Part shown: positions 24,531 to 32,327 of the stretch, in pieces | Numbering within the stretch: position 1 is the stretch's first letter | Layout of the letters: the number at the start of each line of letters is the position of its first letter | Origin: Bacillota bacterium | Lineage (GTDB): Bacteria > Bacillota > Sulfobacillia > JAJZYS01 > JAJYTV01 | DNA length: 64,000 nt | Reading direction: 5' to 3' | Assembly: GCA_021793645.1 (NCBI GenBank) | Contig: JAJYSJ010000001.1 | Coordinates: 62,001 to 126,000 of the forward strand | Position numbers and translations under genes: made by a program | Notes under the pieces: generated by a model | Told to the model about the DNA's origin: nothing | Database searches by the model: none | Seen by the model: only the letters and a program-made list of their open reading frames with translations

Positions 24531-25916
24531 CTAGAGCGGTTCGAACTCCGCGGCGAAGTGTCGGAGGGTGGGCGGCTCGAAGGTGAAGCGGTATCCAGGG
24601 ATGGAGTCGCGCCGGGCCAGGATGCGTCTGCAGGCCTCCGCGACCTGCGAAAGGTGCGCCTGACTGTAGACGCGCCGTGGAATTGCCAGGCGCACGAGGT
24701 CGAGCGCAGGGTAGTCATGGTCGCCGGTTGTTTGATTGCGTCCCGCCATCACCGTACCGATCTCGACGCCGCGTATGCCGCGCTCGCGGTAGAGCTCAAT
24801 GCTCAGCGCCCATCCGGGGAAGGATCCTTGGGGAATGTGCGGCAGCATGCGTCCGGCATCGATATAGACCCCGTGCCCTCCGACTGGCGACATTACAGGC
24901 ACGCCCATCGCGCGCAGGGCGGAGTGGAGTTCGGCGACCTGCGCGGTGCGGTACGCGAGGTGGCGCTGCATTACGGACTCGCGAAGCCCCTGGGCGAGCG
25001 CGGCGAGATCGCGTCCGGCGAGCCCGCCGTAGGTGGCGTAGCCCTCGTAGAGGATGCCGAAGTCTCTCACACTGCGATAGAGATCTTCCGAACGCAGCGC
25101 GACGAATCCGCCGATGTTCACCATCGGATCCTTCTTCGCGGACATCGTGCAGCCATCCGCGAGGGACATCATCTCCCGCGCGATCTCCGCGACGCTGCGG
25201 CTTGCCTGGCCTGCTTCGCGCTGCTGGATGAGGTAGGCGTTCTCCGCGAACCGTGCTGCGTCGAGGAAGAGCGGTTTTTGGTAGCGCGTTGCAAGCGCCC
25301 GCACCCCACGCAGGTTCTCCAGCGAAACCGGCTGACCGCCGTTCTGGTTCGATGTGACGGTGACCATCACCAGGGGAACGCGGGCGCCCGCGTCCCGCAA
25401 GAGGGTCTCCAGCCGCGAGAGGTCCACGTTCCCTTTGAACGGGAAGTCGCCTTCCGGATCCTCGCCTTCCGAGACGACGAGGTCGACGGGCTCTGCCCCG
25501 CGGTTCAGGACGTGTGCCTTCGTCGTGTCGAAGTGCAGGTTGTTTGGTACGAGGTCGCCTTCCTTGACCAGCGCCCGGAAGAGCACGTGCTCCGCGGCGC
25601 GGCCCTGGTGGGTGGGCAGAACCAACGGGAAGCCGAGCACATCGCGCACGGATGCCTGCAGGTCCTGGAAGCTGATGCTGCCGGCGTACGACTCGTCCCC
25701 GCGCATCAGGGCGCCCCACTGCTCCTGGCTCATCGCCGACGTGCCTGAGTCGGTCAAGAGGTCAATGTAGACCTCCTGGGCCAGCAGCTTGAACGGGTTG
25801 TATCCCGCGCGCCGTATGGCGTCCTCGCGCGCTGCGGGGGGGAGCAGGTCGATCCACTCGATCATCTTGGTCTTGTAGGGTTCTGCAAGCGGCCACCCCT
25901 GGTCCTGATCCGGCAT
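24531..25916 (-). CDS. tnaA: Tryptophanase
   Basis: A PLP-dependent beta-eliminating lyase of 461 residues that splits tryptophan into indole, pyruvate and ammonia. The family is clear from EVYIDLLTDSGTSAMS, PTHQGRAAEHV, DAARFAENAYLIQQREAGQ, the PLP lysine in TMSAKKDPMVNIGGF and YGGLAGRD. Two positions separate tryptophanase from tyrosine phenol-lyase: HFDTTKAH has the tryptophanase aspartate (TPL has threonine), and LRHFAAEF near the C-terminus has the histidine where TPL has phenylalanine. ATG 25916 follows GAAGGAGGGCGTGCTC. It lies 111 bases after an M14-type peptidase on the same strand. No tnaC-like leader was found. Confidence 0.88.
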   Translation of the reverse strand: MPDQDQGWPLAEPYKTKMIEWIDLLPPAAREDAIRRAGYNPFKLLAQEVYIDLLTDSGTSAMSQEQWGALMRGDESYAGSISFQDLQASVRDVLGFPLVLPTHQGRAAEHVLFRALVKEGDLVPNNLHFDTTKAHVLNRGAEPVDLVVSEGEDPEGDFPFKGNVDLSRLETLLRDAGARVPLVMVTVTSNQNGGQPVSLENLRGVRALATRYQKPLFLDAARFAENAYLIQQREAGQASRSVAEIAREMMSLADGCTMSAKKDPMVNIGGFVALRSEDLYRSVRDFGILYEGYATYGGLAGRDLAALAQGLRESVMQRHLAYRTAQVAELHSALRAMGVPVMSPVGGHGVYIDAGRMLPHIPQGSFPGWALSIELYRERGIRGVEIGTVMAGRNQTTGDHDYPALDLVRLAIPRRVYSQAHLSQVAEACRRILARRDSIPGYRFTFEPPTLRHFAAEFEPL

Positions 25917-26027
25917 GAGCACGCCCTCCTTCGAACGTGACGAAGAGTTCGCAGGGCGCTGCTGCATTTCCTCGTAACTTCCCGATGGGAAGTGAAACAG
26001 ACCAAAGGATGCCCATACGCCTTGCGG

Positions 26028-26801
26028 CTACAGGCCGAGGCGACCCTGCGTGAACGAGAGGGCGGTCTCGACGGCTGCGCGCTGCATGCGCACGCGGACA
26101 TCCAGGGGCTGGCGCCCAGGGGTCTCGACGGTGATGACGTGATCAGCGACGAAGTAGAGGTAGAACGCGAGCGGCCACTTGTCGCGCGACTTCGCGATGT
26201 CCGTCAGGGAAGTTCCCGGCGGCCAATCCGTGACGACGAGCCCCTTGTCGATCTCCGGTTCTTCCCCTTCTTCTCCGTACGAAATCGGGCCTTCGAGCGC
26301 CATGCGTGCCAAGAGTGCAGGTGCCACGGTCGGTCCCTTCGGCAGCCGCTCGTAGACGTAAAACCCGAAGTAGTCGCAGTCTTCGTGCATGTCTACGGCC
26401 ATGGCGAACTGTGTTCCTTCGAGTACTTCGCGAACCATGCGCACAGCGGGCGGCGGATTCTCCTCGCGGAAGCAGCGGTTGAGGTCACGGCCAGCGGCGT
26501 CGTGGCGCTGGCCGCGCTCGAAGCCGTAGGGATTCAGGCAGGGGAAGGCGTCGATGCGGAAGATGCGCAGCCACTTCGCGGCGTCGCGCTCCAACCAATG
26601 CAGAAAGCCTGTCGTGCCGCCGGGTTCTTCGCCGTGGATGCCGGTAGAGAGCAGAAAGCGTGGCGCGTTCTTGGGGCCGGGCAGTTCCAGGTGATAGAGG
26701 GGGAAGCCGTCGGCCTCCGCGCGCTGCGTGACAGAGCCTCCAAGGTCCTCCGTAGCGCTCTGCAGCCGGTCTACGAGTTCTGCGTAGCTGGGACGTTCCA
26801 A
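26028..26801 (-). CDS. M14-family metallocarboxypeptidase/deacylase-like protein
   Basis: A 257-residue zinc hydrolase of the M14 (carboxypeptidase/succinylglutamate desuccinylase-like) fold. The first ligands are in STGIHGEEPGG, the third histidine in VDMHED, and the substrate carboxylate region is in CLNPYGFERGQRHDAAGRDLNRCF. The TTG start follows AAAGGAG. No signal peptide is visible, so it is likely cytoplasmic. It precedes tnaA and may release amino acids for it, but that link is inference. Confidence 0.78.
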   Translation of the reverse strand: MERPSYAELVDRLQSATEDLGGSVTQRAEADGFPLYHLELPGPKNAPRFLLSTGIHGEEPGGTTGFLHWLERDAAKWLRIFRIDAFPCLNPYGFERGQRHDAAGRDLNRCFREENPPPAVRMVREVLEGTQFAMAVDMHEDCDYFGFYVYERLPKGPTVAPALLARMALEGPISYGEEGEEPEIDKGLVVTDWPPGTSLTDIAKSRDKWPLAFYLYFVADHVITVETPGRQPLDVRVRMQRAAVETALSFTQGRLGL

Positions 26802-26992
26802 CGGCTAGGCTCCTTTCGCGTGAAAAGCCAACTGCGGCGCAGGAAAAATGCGTCGCAGGAAGGAAGCCGCATGACATCAATCATGAGTACGTACAGCACG
26901 TTGTTCCTCTGAACCAGCGGGGATTCCTGCCGCCGCGATACGGATGGCCGCGTGCGGTGTTCTATAGGGTGCGCAAAATGGGCGGGGGCGCG

Positions 26993-27538
26993 ATGGACGA
27001 GGCGGAACTGATCCGACGGGCGAAGGTGGGCGACCGAAATGCGGCCGGCGCGCTGTGCACACTGCACTGGCGGACGGTCTATGCCCTCATGTTTGCGAGA
27101 CTGGGGGACCGGGCGGAGGCGGAGGACGTGACGCAGGAAGCCTTCATGCGTCTTTGGGGGGCGTTCGCGCGCTTCGAAGGTGAAACGATCGGACCGTACC
27201 TGCGGACGATCGCGCTCAACCTGGCGCGAAATCGACTGCGCGACACCGGACGCCATCCGCAGGAACCCTTGTCGGAAACCCCTCCGCCGGATCCAGGCCC
27301 GTCGGTCGAGCAAGAGGTCGTGACGGCGGAGATCCGGGGCGAGCTACTTGCGGCACTGGCGCAGCTGATGCCGGAACACCGGGAGGTGCTGACGCTGCGC
27401 TTGATGGACGGGCGGTCTGTGACCGAGGCCGCGCAGATCTTGCGGCGCACGCCGGAAGCCGTTCGCGCGCTGCAGTACCGAGCCTTGCAGAAACTGCGCG
27501 CAATCGTTCAGGACGCGGCCCGCGTGGGGGAGGTCTAG
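26993..27538 (+). CDS. ECF-family RNA polymerase sigma factor
   Basis: A 181-residue extracytoplasmic-function sigma factor. Region 2 reads YALMFARLGDRAEAEDVTQEAFMRLWGAF...YLRTIALNLARNRLRD and region 4 reads ALAQLMPEHREVLTLRLMDGRSVTEAAQILRRTPEAVRALQYRALQKLR. ATG 26993 (MDEAELIRRAK) is preferred; ATG 26978 and the ORF-track start at 26957 would add a short basic leader. It is followed two bases later by a one-helix membrane protein likely to be its anti-sigma factor. Confidence 0.9.
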   Translation: MDEAELIRRAKVGDRNAAGALCTLHWRTVYALMFARLGDRAEAEDVTQEAFMRLWGAFARFEGETIGPYLRTIALNLARNRLRDTGRHPQEPLSETPPPDPGPSVEQEVVTAEIRGELLAALAQLMPEHREVLTLRLMDGRSVTEAAQILRRTPEAVRALQYRALQKLRAIVQDAARVGEV

Positions 27539-27540
27539 CC

Positions 27541-28536
27541 ATGATGCTCGAGGACAGGCTGTCACAGGCGATCGACCGGCTGATCGCCGGCGACGTGACG
27601 AGCGAGCTAGAACTCTCGCTCGAGGAGCAGGAGCTACTCTCGCTTACGCGCAGTCTGCGCAATGCTCGCGGGGCGTTCTGGCCGGCCGACGAGGCGACGT
27701 TCACGACGCGACTGCTGGATGGCTTCGCCGGACGGCAAGCGCAGCCAAGGCGCCCCTTCCTATTCGCACTTGGAGCGGCGGCCGCAGCCGTGGTGGCCGC
27801 CGCCATACTCGGGCAGACCGGCGGTCGCACGGGGCAGGTGGCGGCATTGATGCTCCCACCGCTCGCCCCGCATGCGGCGCACGGTACGGCGGCGGCGGCC
27901 ATGGCGCCGCTTGCAGCGCCGCAGGCATCCCTAAACAAGAAGGTGACATTCGAGGGAAGCACTTTCGTGGTTCTGCGGATCGCCCCGCTGCATCTGCAGG
28001 TACATTCCGTTGGGCTGGGCGTCGTGGCGCTGCGGATGCCGACCCAGGGACTGCTGCAAGGAGGGGAGATTCGGGCGACATCGCTCACCCGTCGGACTTA
28101 CGAGGTCGCAGCGGTGACCATGAAGGCCCCGGAAGGCAACGGGATCGCGCTTCTTCAGACGAACGGCCTGCCGAGTGGCTGGTATCGTCTCGAAACGGGC
28201 AGTGGTGAGGCGGCATTATTCATCTCCTCGTCGGTGGTCCCGCCGCTCAAGAAGGGCTGGACGGCACCGTCCGGTGCATCGTCGCCAGGAGGACCCTTCG
28301 CGATGCGGTTTACGGCGACGCGTACGGAGGCTGCATTCCCGCTCAGAGAGGCGCAGAGCACGGCGGGCTTGCAGCTACTCGGCCCACTGGGCCCCGAGGA
28401 CCCTTTGTGGTCTACCCAAGAAGTGGTCGAGGGGCGGCAGGCAATCGTGCTCGTCTTCGATCCGACGCCGCGCGGTACACGTCAATTGACCTTCCTGAGC
28501 GGTGGCCATGCAGAGACGATGGTGCGACTGCCTTAG
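27541..28536 (+). CDS. Probable anti-sigma factor, single-pass membrane protein
   Basis: A 331-residue protein with a cytoplasmic N-terminal helical part (about residues 1-75), one membrane segment (FLFALGAAAAAVVAAAILG, about 76-94) and a large outside domain that I do not recognise. The layout and its position just downstream of an ECF sigma gene, with GGGGGAGG before the ATG, indicate an anti-sigma factor. It has no HxxxCxxC zinc motif, so it is not a ZAS-type anti-sigma factor. The outer domain may sense an envelope signal. Confidence 0.65.
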   Translation: MMLEDRLSQAIDRLIAGDVTSELELSLEEQELLSLTRSLRNARGAFWPADEATFTTRLLDGFAGRQAQPRRPFLFALGAAAAAVVAAAILGQTGGRTGQVAALMLPPLAPHAAHGTAAAAMAPLAAPQASLNKKVTFEGSTFVVLRIAPLHLQVHSVGLGVVALRMPTQGLLQGGEIRATSLTRRTYEVAAVTMKAPEGNGIALLQTNGLPSGWYRLETGSGEAALFISSSVVPPLKKGWTAPSGASSPGGPFAMRFTATRTEAAFPLREAQSTAGLQLLGPLGPEDPLWSTQEVVEGRQAIVLVFDPTPRGTRQLTFLSGGHAETMVRLP

Positions 28537-28596
28537 CATCACGGGATGCGAGGTGCGGGGTTCATTGGCTAGACGACCATCGGGAGGTTATTCATC

Positions 28597-29301
28597 ATGC
28601 AGTGGCCGAGGTGGTCCGAGGCGGTGCTCGCACTTGTCGCGCTGCTCGCGGCTGGGCTGATCGGATTCGGTGTTGGCGGTGCGAAAACGGCTCCGACGAC
28701 AGGGAGGCTCACGGTCACCGCGAGCGGTACATTGCAGGTGACGCCCAATGTCGCGCAAGTCAACCTGGGCACGAGCGTACAGGCATCGACTGCGCAAGGG
28801 GCTCTCGCGAAGCTCACTGTGGCCTCTGCTGCCATCGTTACCGCGGTTGAGAAGGACGGGATCAGCGCGAAGGATATCCAGACGAGCAACCTGAACGTCG
28901 GCCAGCGCTACGACAACCAGAACCAGCCTTCCGGCTACCAGGCAAACGAGCAGTTCAACATTACGGTGCGCAAGGTGAGCGACGCGGGCAAGGTCGCTTC
29001 GCTGGCGATGGCGGCGGGTGCAAACCAGTTCAACAATGTGAGCTACAGCGAACTCGACCCCAACGCAGGCACACGACAGGCAGTGCAGCAGGCCCTGCAG
29101 GCCGCGAAGAAGCAGGCGAAGGCCGAGGCATCTCAACTTGGCGTCACCCTCGGCAAGGTTGTCTCCGTCAGCCTGCAGAACCAGGCGGCACCGGGACCAA
29201 TCTTTGCGGCCAGGGCGGCTGTTCAAGCCTCGCCGGCCATCCTTGAACCCGGCACACAGATAGTGACTGTGCAGGTGCATGTCACCTACAGCTACCAGTA
29301 A
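28597..29301 (+). CDS. SIMPL-domain (DUF541) exported protein
   Basis: A 234-residue protein with an N-terminal membrane/signal segment (AVLALVALLAAGLIGFGVGG) followed by the SIMPL/DUF541 domain: LTVTASGTLQVTPNVAQVNLG, VEKDGISAKDIQTSNLNV, YQANEQFNITVRKVSDAGKV and ARKQAxxxA-type helices (AAKKQAKAEASQLGV). Family members are exported or membrane-anchored proteins of uncertain function, in some cases linked to oxidative or envelope stress. ATG 28597 follows GGGAGG. It lies 60 bases after the anti-sigma gene and ends at a strong terminator. Confidence 0.88.
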   Translation: MQWPRWSEAVLALVALLAAGLIGFGVGGAKTAPTTGRLTVTASGTLQVTPNVAQVNLGTSVQASTAQGALAKLTVASAAIVTAVEKDGISAKDIQTSNLNVGQRYDNQNQPSGYQANEQFNITVRKVSDAGKVASLAMAAGANQFNNVSYSELDPNAGTRQAVQQALQAAKKQAKAEASQLGVTLGKVVSVSLQNQAAPGPIFAARAAVQASPAILEPGTQIVTVQVHVTYSYQ

Positions 29302-29314
29302 CATAAGGCGACCC

Positions 29315-29342
29315 AAGGGTCCGGACGATCGTCCGGACCCTT
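29315..29342 (+). terminator. Rho-independent terminator after SIMPL gene
   Basis: AAGGGTCCGGACGATCGTCCGGACCCTT is a perfect palindrome giving a stem of about 12-13 bp, followed by CTTGTTC. It closes the sigma/anti-sigma/SIMPL unit. Confidence 0.85.
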
Positions 29343-29397
29343 CTTGTTCCGTGCTACACTGGGCGCAATAGTTGACCCCTATCCGTAGGAGGATCTT

Positions 29398-30651
29398 ATG
29401 CAACGCAGTTCGGGCGCATATGGGGCGATTGCGCTGTCTGCCGTCCTCTTGGTCGGCTGCAGCGCTCAAGGTTCGCAGACTGCGGTGAAGGCGCAGACGA
29501 CGGCGACCTTGACACCGACGAAGCTGCTCGGCCCTACCGGGTATGTAACATCCGAGACGCTGCGCGCGCCCCTGACAGGCGGCCCGAAGAGCGACGAGCT
29601 CCGCGTGACGACGGCCCAGAGCCCGTACGGCCTCCTGGGAACCCTCACGATCACATCGCCATCCGGCAAGGTCCTGCGGACGGTTCCGCACATCGGTTGG
29701 GTCGGTGTGCTGGAATTCGGGAGGCAGCATCTGCCCGTCTTCGTCACGCGCAGCGACGCGGGCAACTGCGGAAGCGGCGGCTGCTACTACGTTAGCTACC
29801 GATGGGTACCTACCTCACATCGCTTTGCCGAGGTGCGGGTCGCATCCAACACTTGGCCCAGCCAGCCACAGAACTATGCCTGGGACGCCAAACAGGGGCG
29901 ATTCCACGCTGCCGCAGCGACTGTGCAGTTCCCGAAGAACACCCTCTGGGGCTTCCTTGCCCTGACCCACAACGGCCTTCGGCTGGTTAACCGAACATTC
30001 GATCTTAACCAGAACTACTTACAGCAGGATTACGTCTACCTACTAGGTCAAGGCCCAGCCGGGGCTTGGCAGCCCAAGGGGCAGCCAGTCTATGGGCCTG
30101 CGACGCTCCAGACGCCCTATCCGTCACAGCCCCTGGAGGTGGCAGAGGCCCTGATGGACGCCGTCGCGCTGAATCTGCCGCGGCAGGCCAAGGCTCTTGC
30201 AAGCAGCCCAGCGGCTGAGCAGTCGTTCTTTGGGAACGCGCACGAGGCATGGGGGCCCTTAGGAGAACCCATCTACGATGCGCAGGTGTTCGATGCGAAG
30301 GCAGCGGAGGCGGGCAAGCCGGTTCAGCTGCCGATGTGGGAGATCTACGGGACAGGCGCGGCCCTACGGCTGCATGCCTTTTCAGGAACGCTGCAGTTTG
30401 CACACGTTTCGGGTCAGTGGCACGTATCGTCGCTATCGGTCGCCGCGATCCCGCTGAAGGTCGCCACGGTTGGAGAGGTCTTGTCAACGCTGCGGCAGGA
30501 CAGCTCTTTCGTCGCCTACCTGCGCGCACATCCTGGCGCGAAGATCGATGCACCGATTCCACAGAGCGCTACGGTATGGAGAGTGGGCTTCCCCAGTGGC
30601 GCCTTTGCGACAGTGGACGCGCGCACCGGAGCGGTGACGCTGAAGCAGTAG
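29398..30651 (+). CDS. Hypothetical lipoprotein
   Basis: A 417-residue secreted protein with a lipoprotein signal (AIALSAVLLVGCSAQ; the lipobox is LVGC) followed by a serine/threonine-rich linker. The mature part is mostly beta-rich with a cysteine pair (GNCGSGGCYYVSY). No known domain is recognised. It has its own AGGAGG ribosome binding site and follows a terminator, so it is probably transcribed separately; the TTGACC at about 29372 may be part of its promoter. It ends convergently with a glycosyltransferase gene 44 bases away. Confidence 0.7.
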   Translation: MQRSSGAYGAIALSAVLLVGCSAQGSQTAVKAQTTATLTPTKLLGPTGYVTSETLRAPLTGGPKSDELRVTTAQSPYGLLGTLTITSPSGKVLRTVPHIGWVGVLEFGRQHLPVFVTRSDAGNCGSGGCYYVSYRWVPTSHRFAEVRVASNTWPSQPQNYAWDAKQGRFHAAAATVQFPKNTLWGFLALTHNGLRLVNRTFDLNQNYLQQDYVYLLGQGPAGAWQPKGQPVYGPATLQTPYPSQPLEVAEALMDAVALNLPRQAKALASSPAAEQSFFGNAHEAWGPLGEPIYDAQVFDAKAAEAGKPVQLPMWEIYGTGAALRLHAFSGTLQFAHVSGQWHVSSLSVAAIPLKVATVGEVLSTLRQDSSFVAYLRAHPGAKIDAPIPQSATVWRVGFPSGAFATVDARTGAVTLKQ

Positions 30652-30695
30652 CGCGCCTGGCTGCGGTATCCGTTCATCGTGCCAGGGTATGGCGG

Positions 30696-32327
30696 CTATG
30701 GTGCGTTCGGGGTGATGCGGAACAGGCGTACGTGCGAAGGCCCAGGGAACTGGTGGACGAGCCTGGCCCACGGTACACTGCCAGACCAGAGTTTGGGGTA
30801 GGCGCGGTTGATGGCGTCCAGTTGTGCGATGCCCTTCGGCTGCGGGACGAGGAAGGAGGACACCCGGCCGCCGGGATAGTGCAGGAGACTTTGGAAATTC
30901 AGGTCTGATGTGATGACGAACTGCTTGGGATTGCGCGAAGCGAGCACGACGCCCCAGAGGGAGAAGGTGTCGAGCAGGACGACGAGACGAGGGTGGGCAT
31001 CGATGTAGCTCGCGATCGTCCGGAACTGTCCATTTCCGGAGGAGATAGGTTGGCTGCTGAGTACTGAGGCGATATACACTGAATCGCCATGACCCAGGAT
31101 AGGGTTTTGCAAAGCTACTAAAGTACCCACATCGCCTACGAGCAGGACGAGCGCGGCCGCGATGCCAGCGACTGCGCGGCGGTGCACGGACACGTGGCTG
31201 AACAGGAACGCGATCAGCAGGAAGCCTCCGGGCACGTAGGTGATGAAGAACCGGTCCCAACCGGCAGACTTGCCAAGGTACAGCATCAGCATCTGCAATC
31301 CCGCCACGGCCACAGTGCCCAGGAGAAGGAGCGGGCCGAGGCTGCTGCGCCCTTTCCTGCGCATGAGGAGGAGGGCGCCGATCGCTCCCGGGACGACTGG
31401 CCAGAACAGCAGAGCGAACTGCGCTGCGTATAGAAAGGCCGCCAGCAGGTGGTGCGTCACTCCAGCAAGGCCAAAGTAATAGTAGGAGCCCGTGCCTACC
31501 GACGAGGCATTGCCGTAGGCGGAGTTCATGAAGTAGAGGGGGTTTTTCATGATCAGCCAGTTCATGTAGACCCACCAGGCACCGACGTAGACGATCGGGG
31601 TGAGGAAGATGGTCAACGCACCCTCGATCTCCGGTGCCGGCCGACGTTGCCAGTACAGGCCGAGCAGCATGCCGCCGGCGAGCATGAACGCGAAGGGAAC
31701 AGCCTCATAGCGGATCAGGAAGGCGACGGCCAGCCAGAGCGCCGCAGCCGCGAGGGACCCCAGGCGCCGATGCTGGAGGTAGGCGATCGCGCCCTCCCAG
31801 GCTGCGAGAAACGTCGCAACCATCATCGCGTCGCTCATGCCGTTGGCGCCGTAGAAAAGGATCAGCGGGTTGAGCAGGTAGAGAGCGCTGAAAAGCAGAC
31901 GCCACAGGCGCCCTAGGCCGATGCGTGCCAGGATGCGGTTCATGTAGAGCGCACCCAGGGCGGCGAACCCAGCGCTCACGATATTGCCTGCAAATCCGTC
32001 CGCGACCAGCGGCGGCCACAGCGGGCGTAGCACCGTCAACGGAAGTTCCAGCAGGCTGGGCAGAGGATTCCAGACGAAGCCGATCGCTCCGAGGTGCGGC
32101 TCGCGGCTGAAGAGCACATAGTAGGCATTCGCGACGCGGGCAATGGTATCGTCCGGCACAATGTGAAGCTGCAGCACCATGTGCAGTCCGAGCAGCAGCG
32201 ACAGGGCAAAGGTTATGCCGGCAAGCGCCAGGCCCTCTGAGAGGGGCGGCCGGTTCGGATCGACGGAGTGTGTGAGGCCGGGGCGCGCGGCCCGCTCTCG
32301 CGAGGCCCACTCGGAGAGGGTGCTCAT
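30696..32327 (-). CDS. GT39/GT-C type polyprenol-linked glycosyltransferase-like membrane protein
   Basis: A 543-residue protein with about eleven membrane helices and a C-terminal outside domain, typical of GT-C glycosyltransferases (PMT/ArnT class) that move sugars from lipid carriers on the outer face. The acidic motif in the first loop (HIVPDDTIARVANAYYVL) and GANGMSDAMMVATFLAAWEGA fit the class. ATG 32327 overlaps the stop of the upstream GT2 gene (ATGA) and has AGGAGG just before it; the ORF-track start at 32642 lies inside the GT2 gene. It is the last gene of the five-gene surface operon. Confidence 0.75.
   Translation of the reverse strand: MSTLSEWASRERAARPGLTHSVDPNRPPLSEGLALAGITFALSLLLGLHMVLQLHIVPDDTIARVANAYYVLFSREPHLGAIGFVWNPLPSLLELPLTVLRPLWPPLVADGFAGNIVSAGFAALGALYMNRILARIGLGRLWRLLFSALYLLNPLILFYGANGMSDAMMVATFLAAWEGAIAYLQHRRLGSLAAAALWLAVAFLIRYEAVPFAFMLAGGMLLGLYWQRRPAPEIEGALTIFLTPIVYVGAWWVYMNWLIMKNPLYFMNSAYGNASSVGTGSYYYFGLAGVTHHLLAAFLYAAQFALLFWPVVPGAIGALLLMRRKGRSSLGPLLLLGTVAVAGLQMLMLYLGKSAGWDRFFITYVPGGFLLIAFLFSHVSVHRRAVAGIAAALVLLVGDVGTLVALQNPILGHGDSVYIASVLSSQPISSGNGQFRTIASYIDAHPRLVVLLDTFSLWGVVLASRNPKQFVITSDLNFQSLLHYPGGRVSSFLVPQPKGIAQLDAINRAYPKLWSGSVPWARLVHQFPGPSHVRLFRITPNAP

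Noticed and set aside
28588-29730. 380-residue minus-strand ORF opposite the SIMPL and lipoprotein genes
   Set aside because: Shadow spanning two plausible genes and a terminator.
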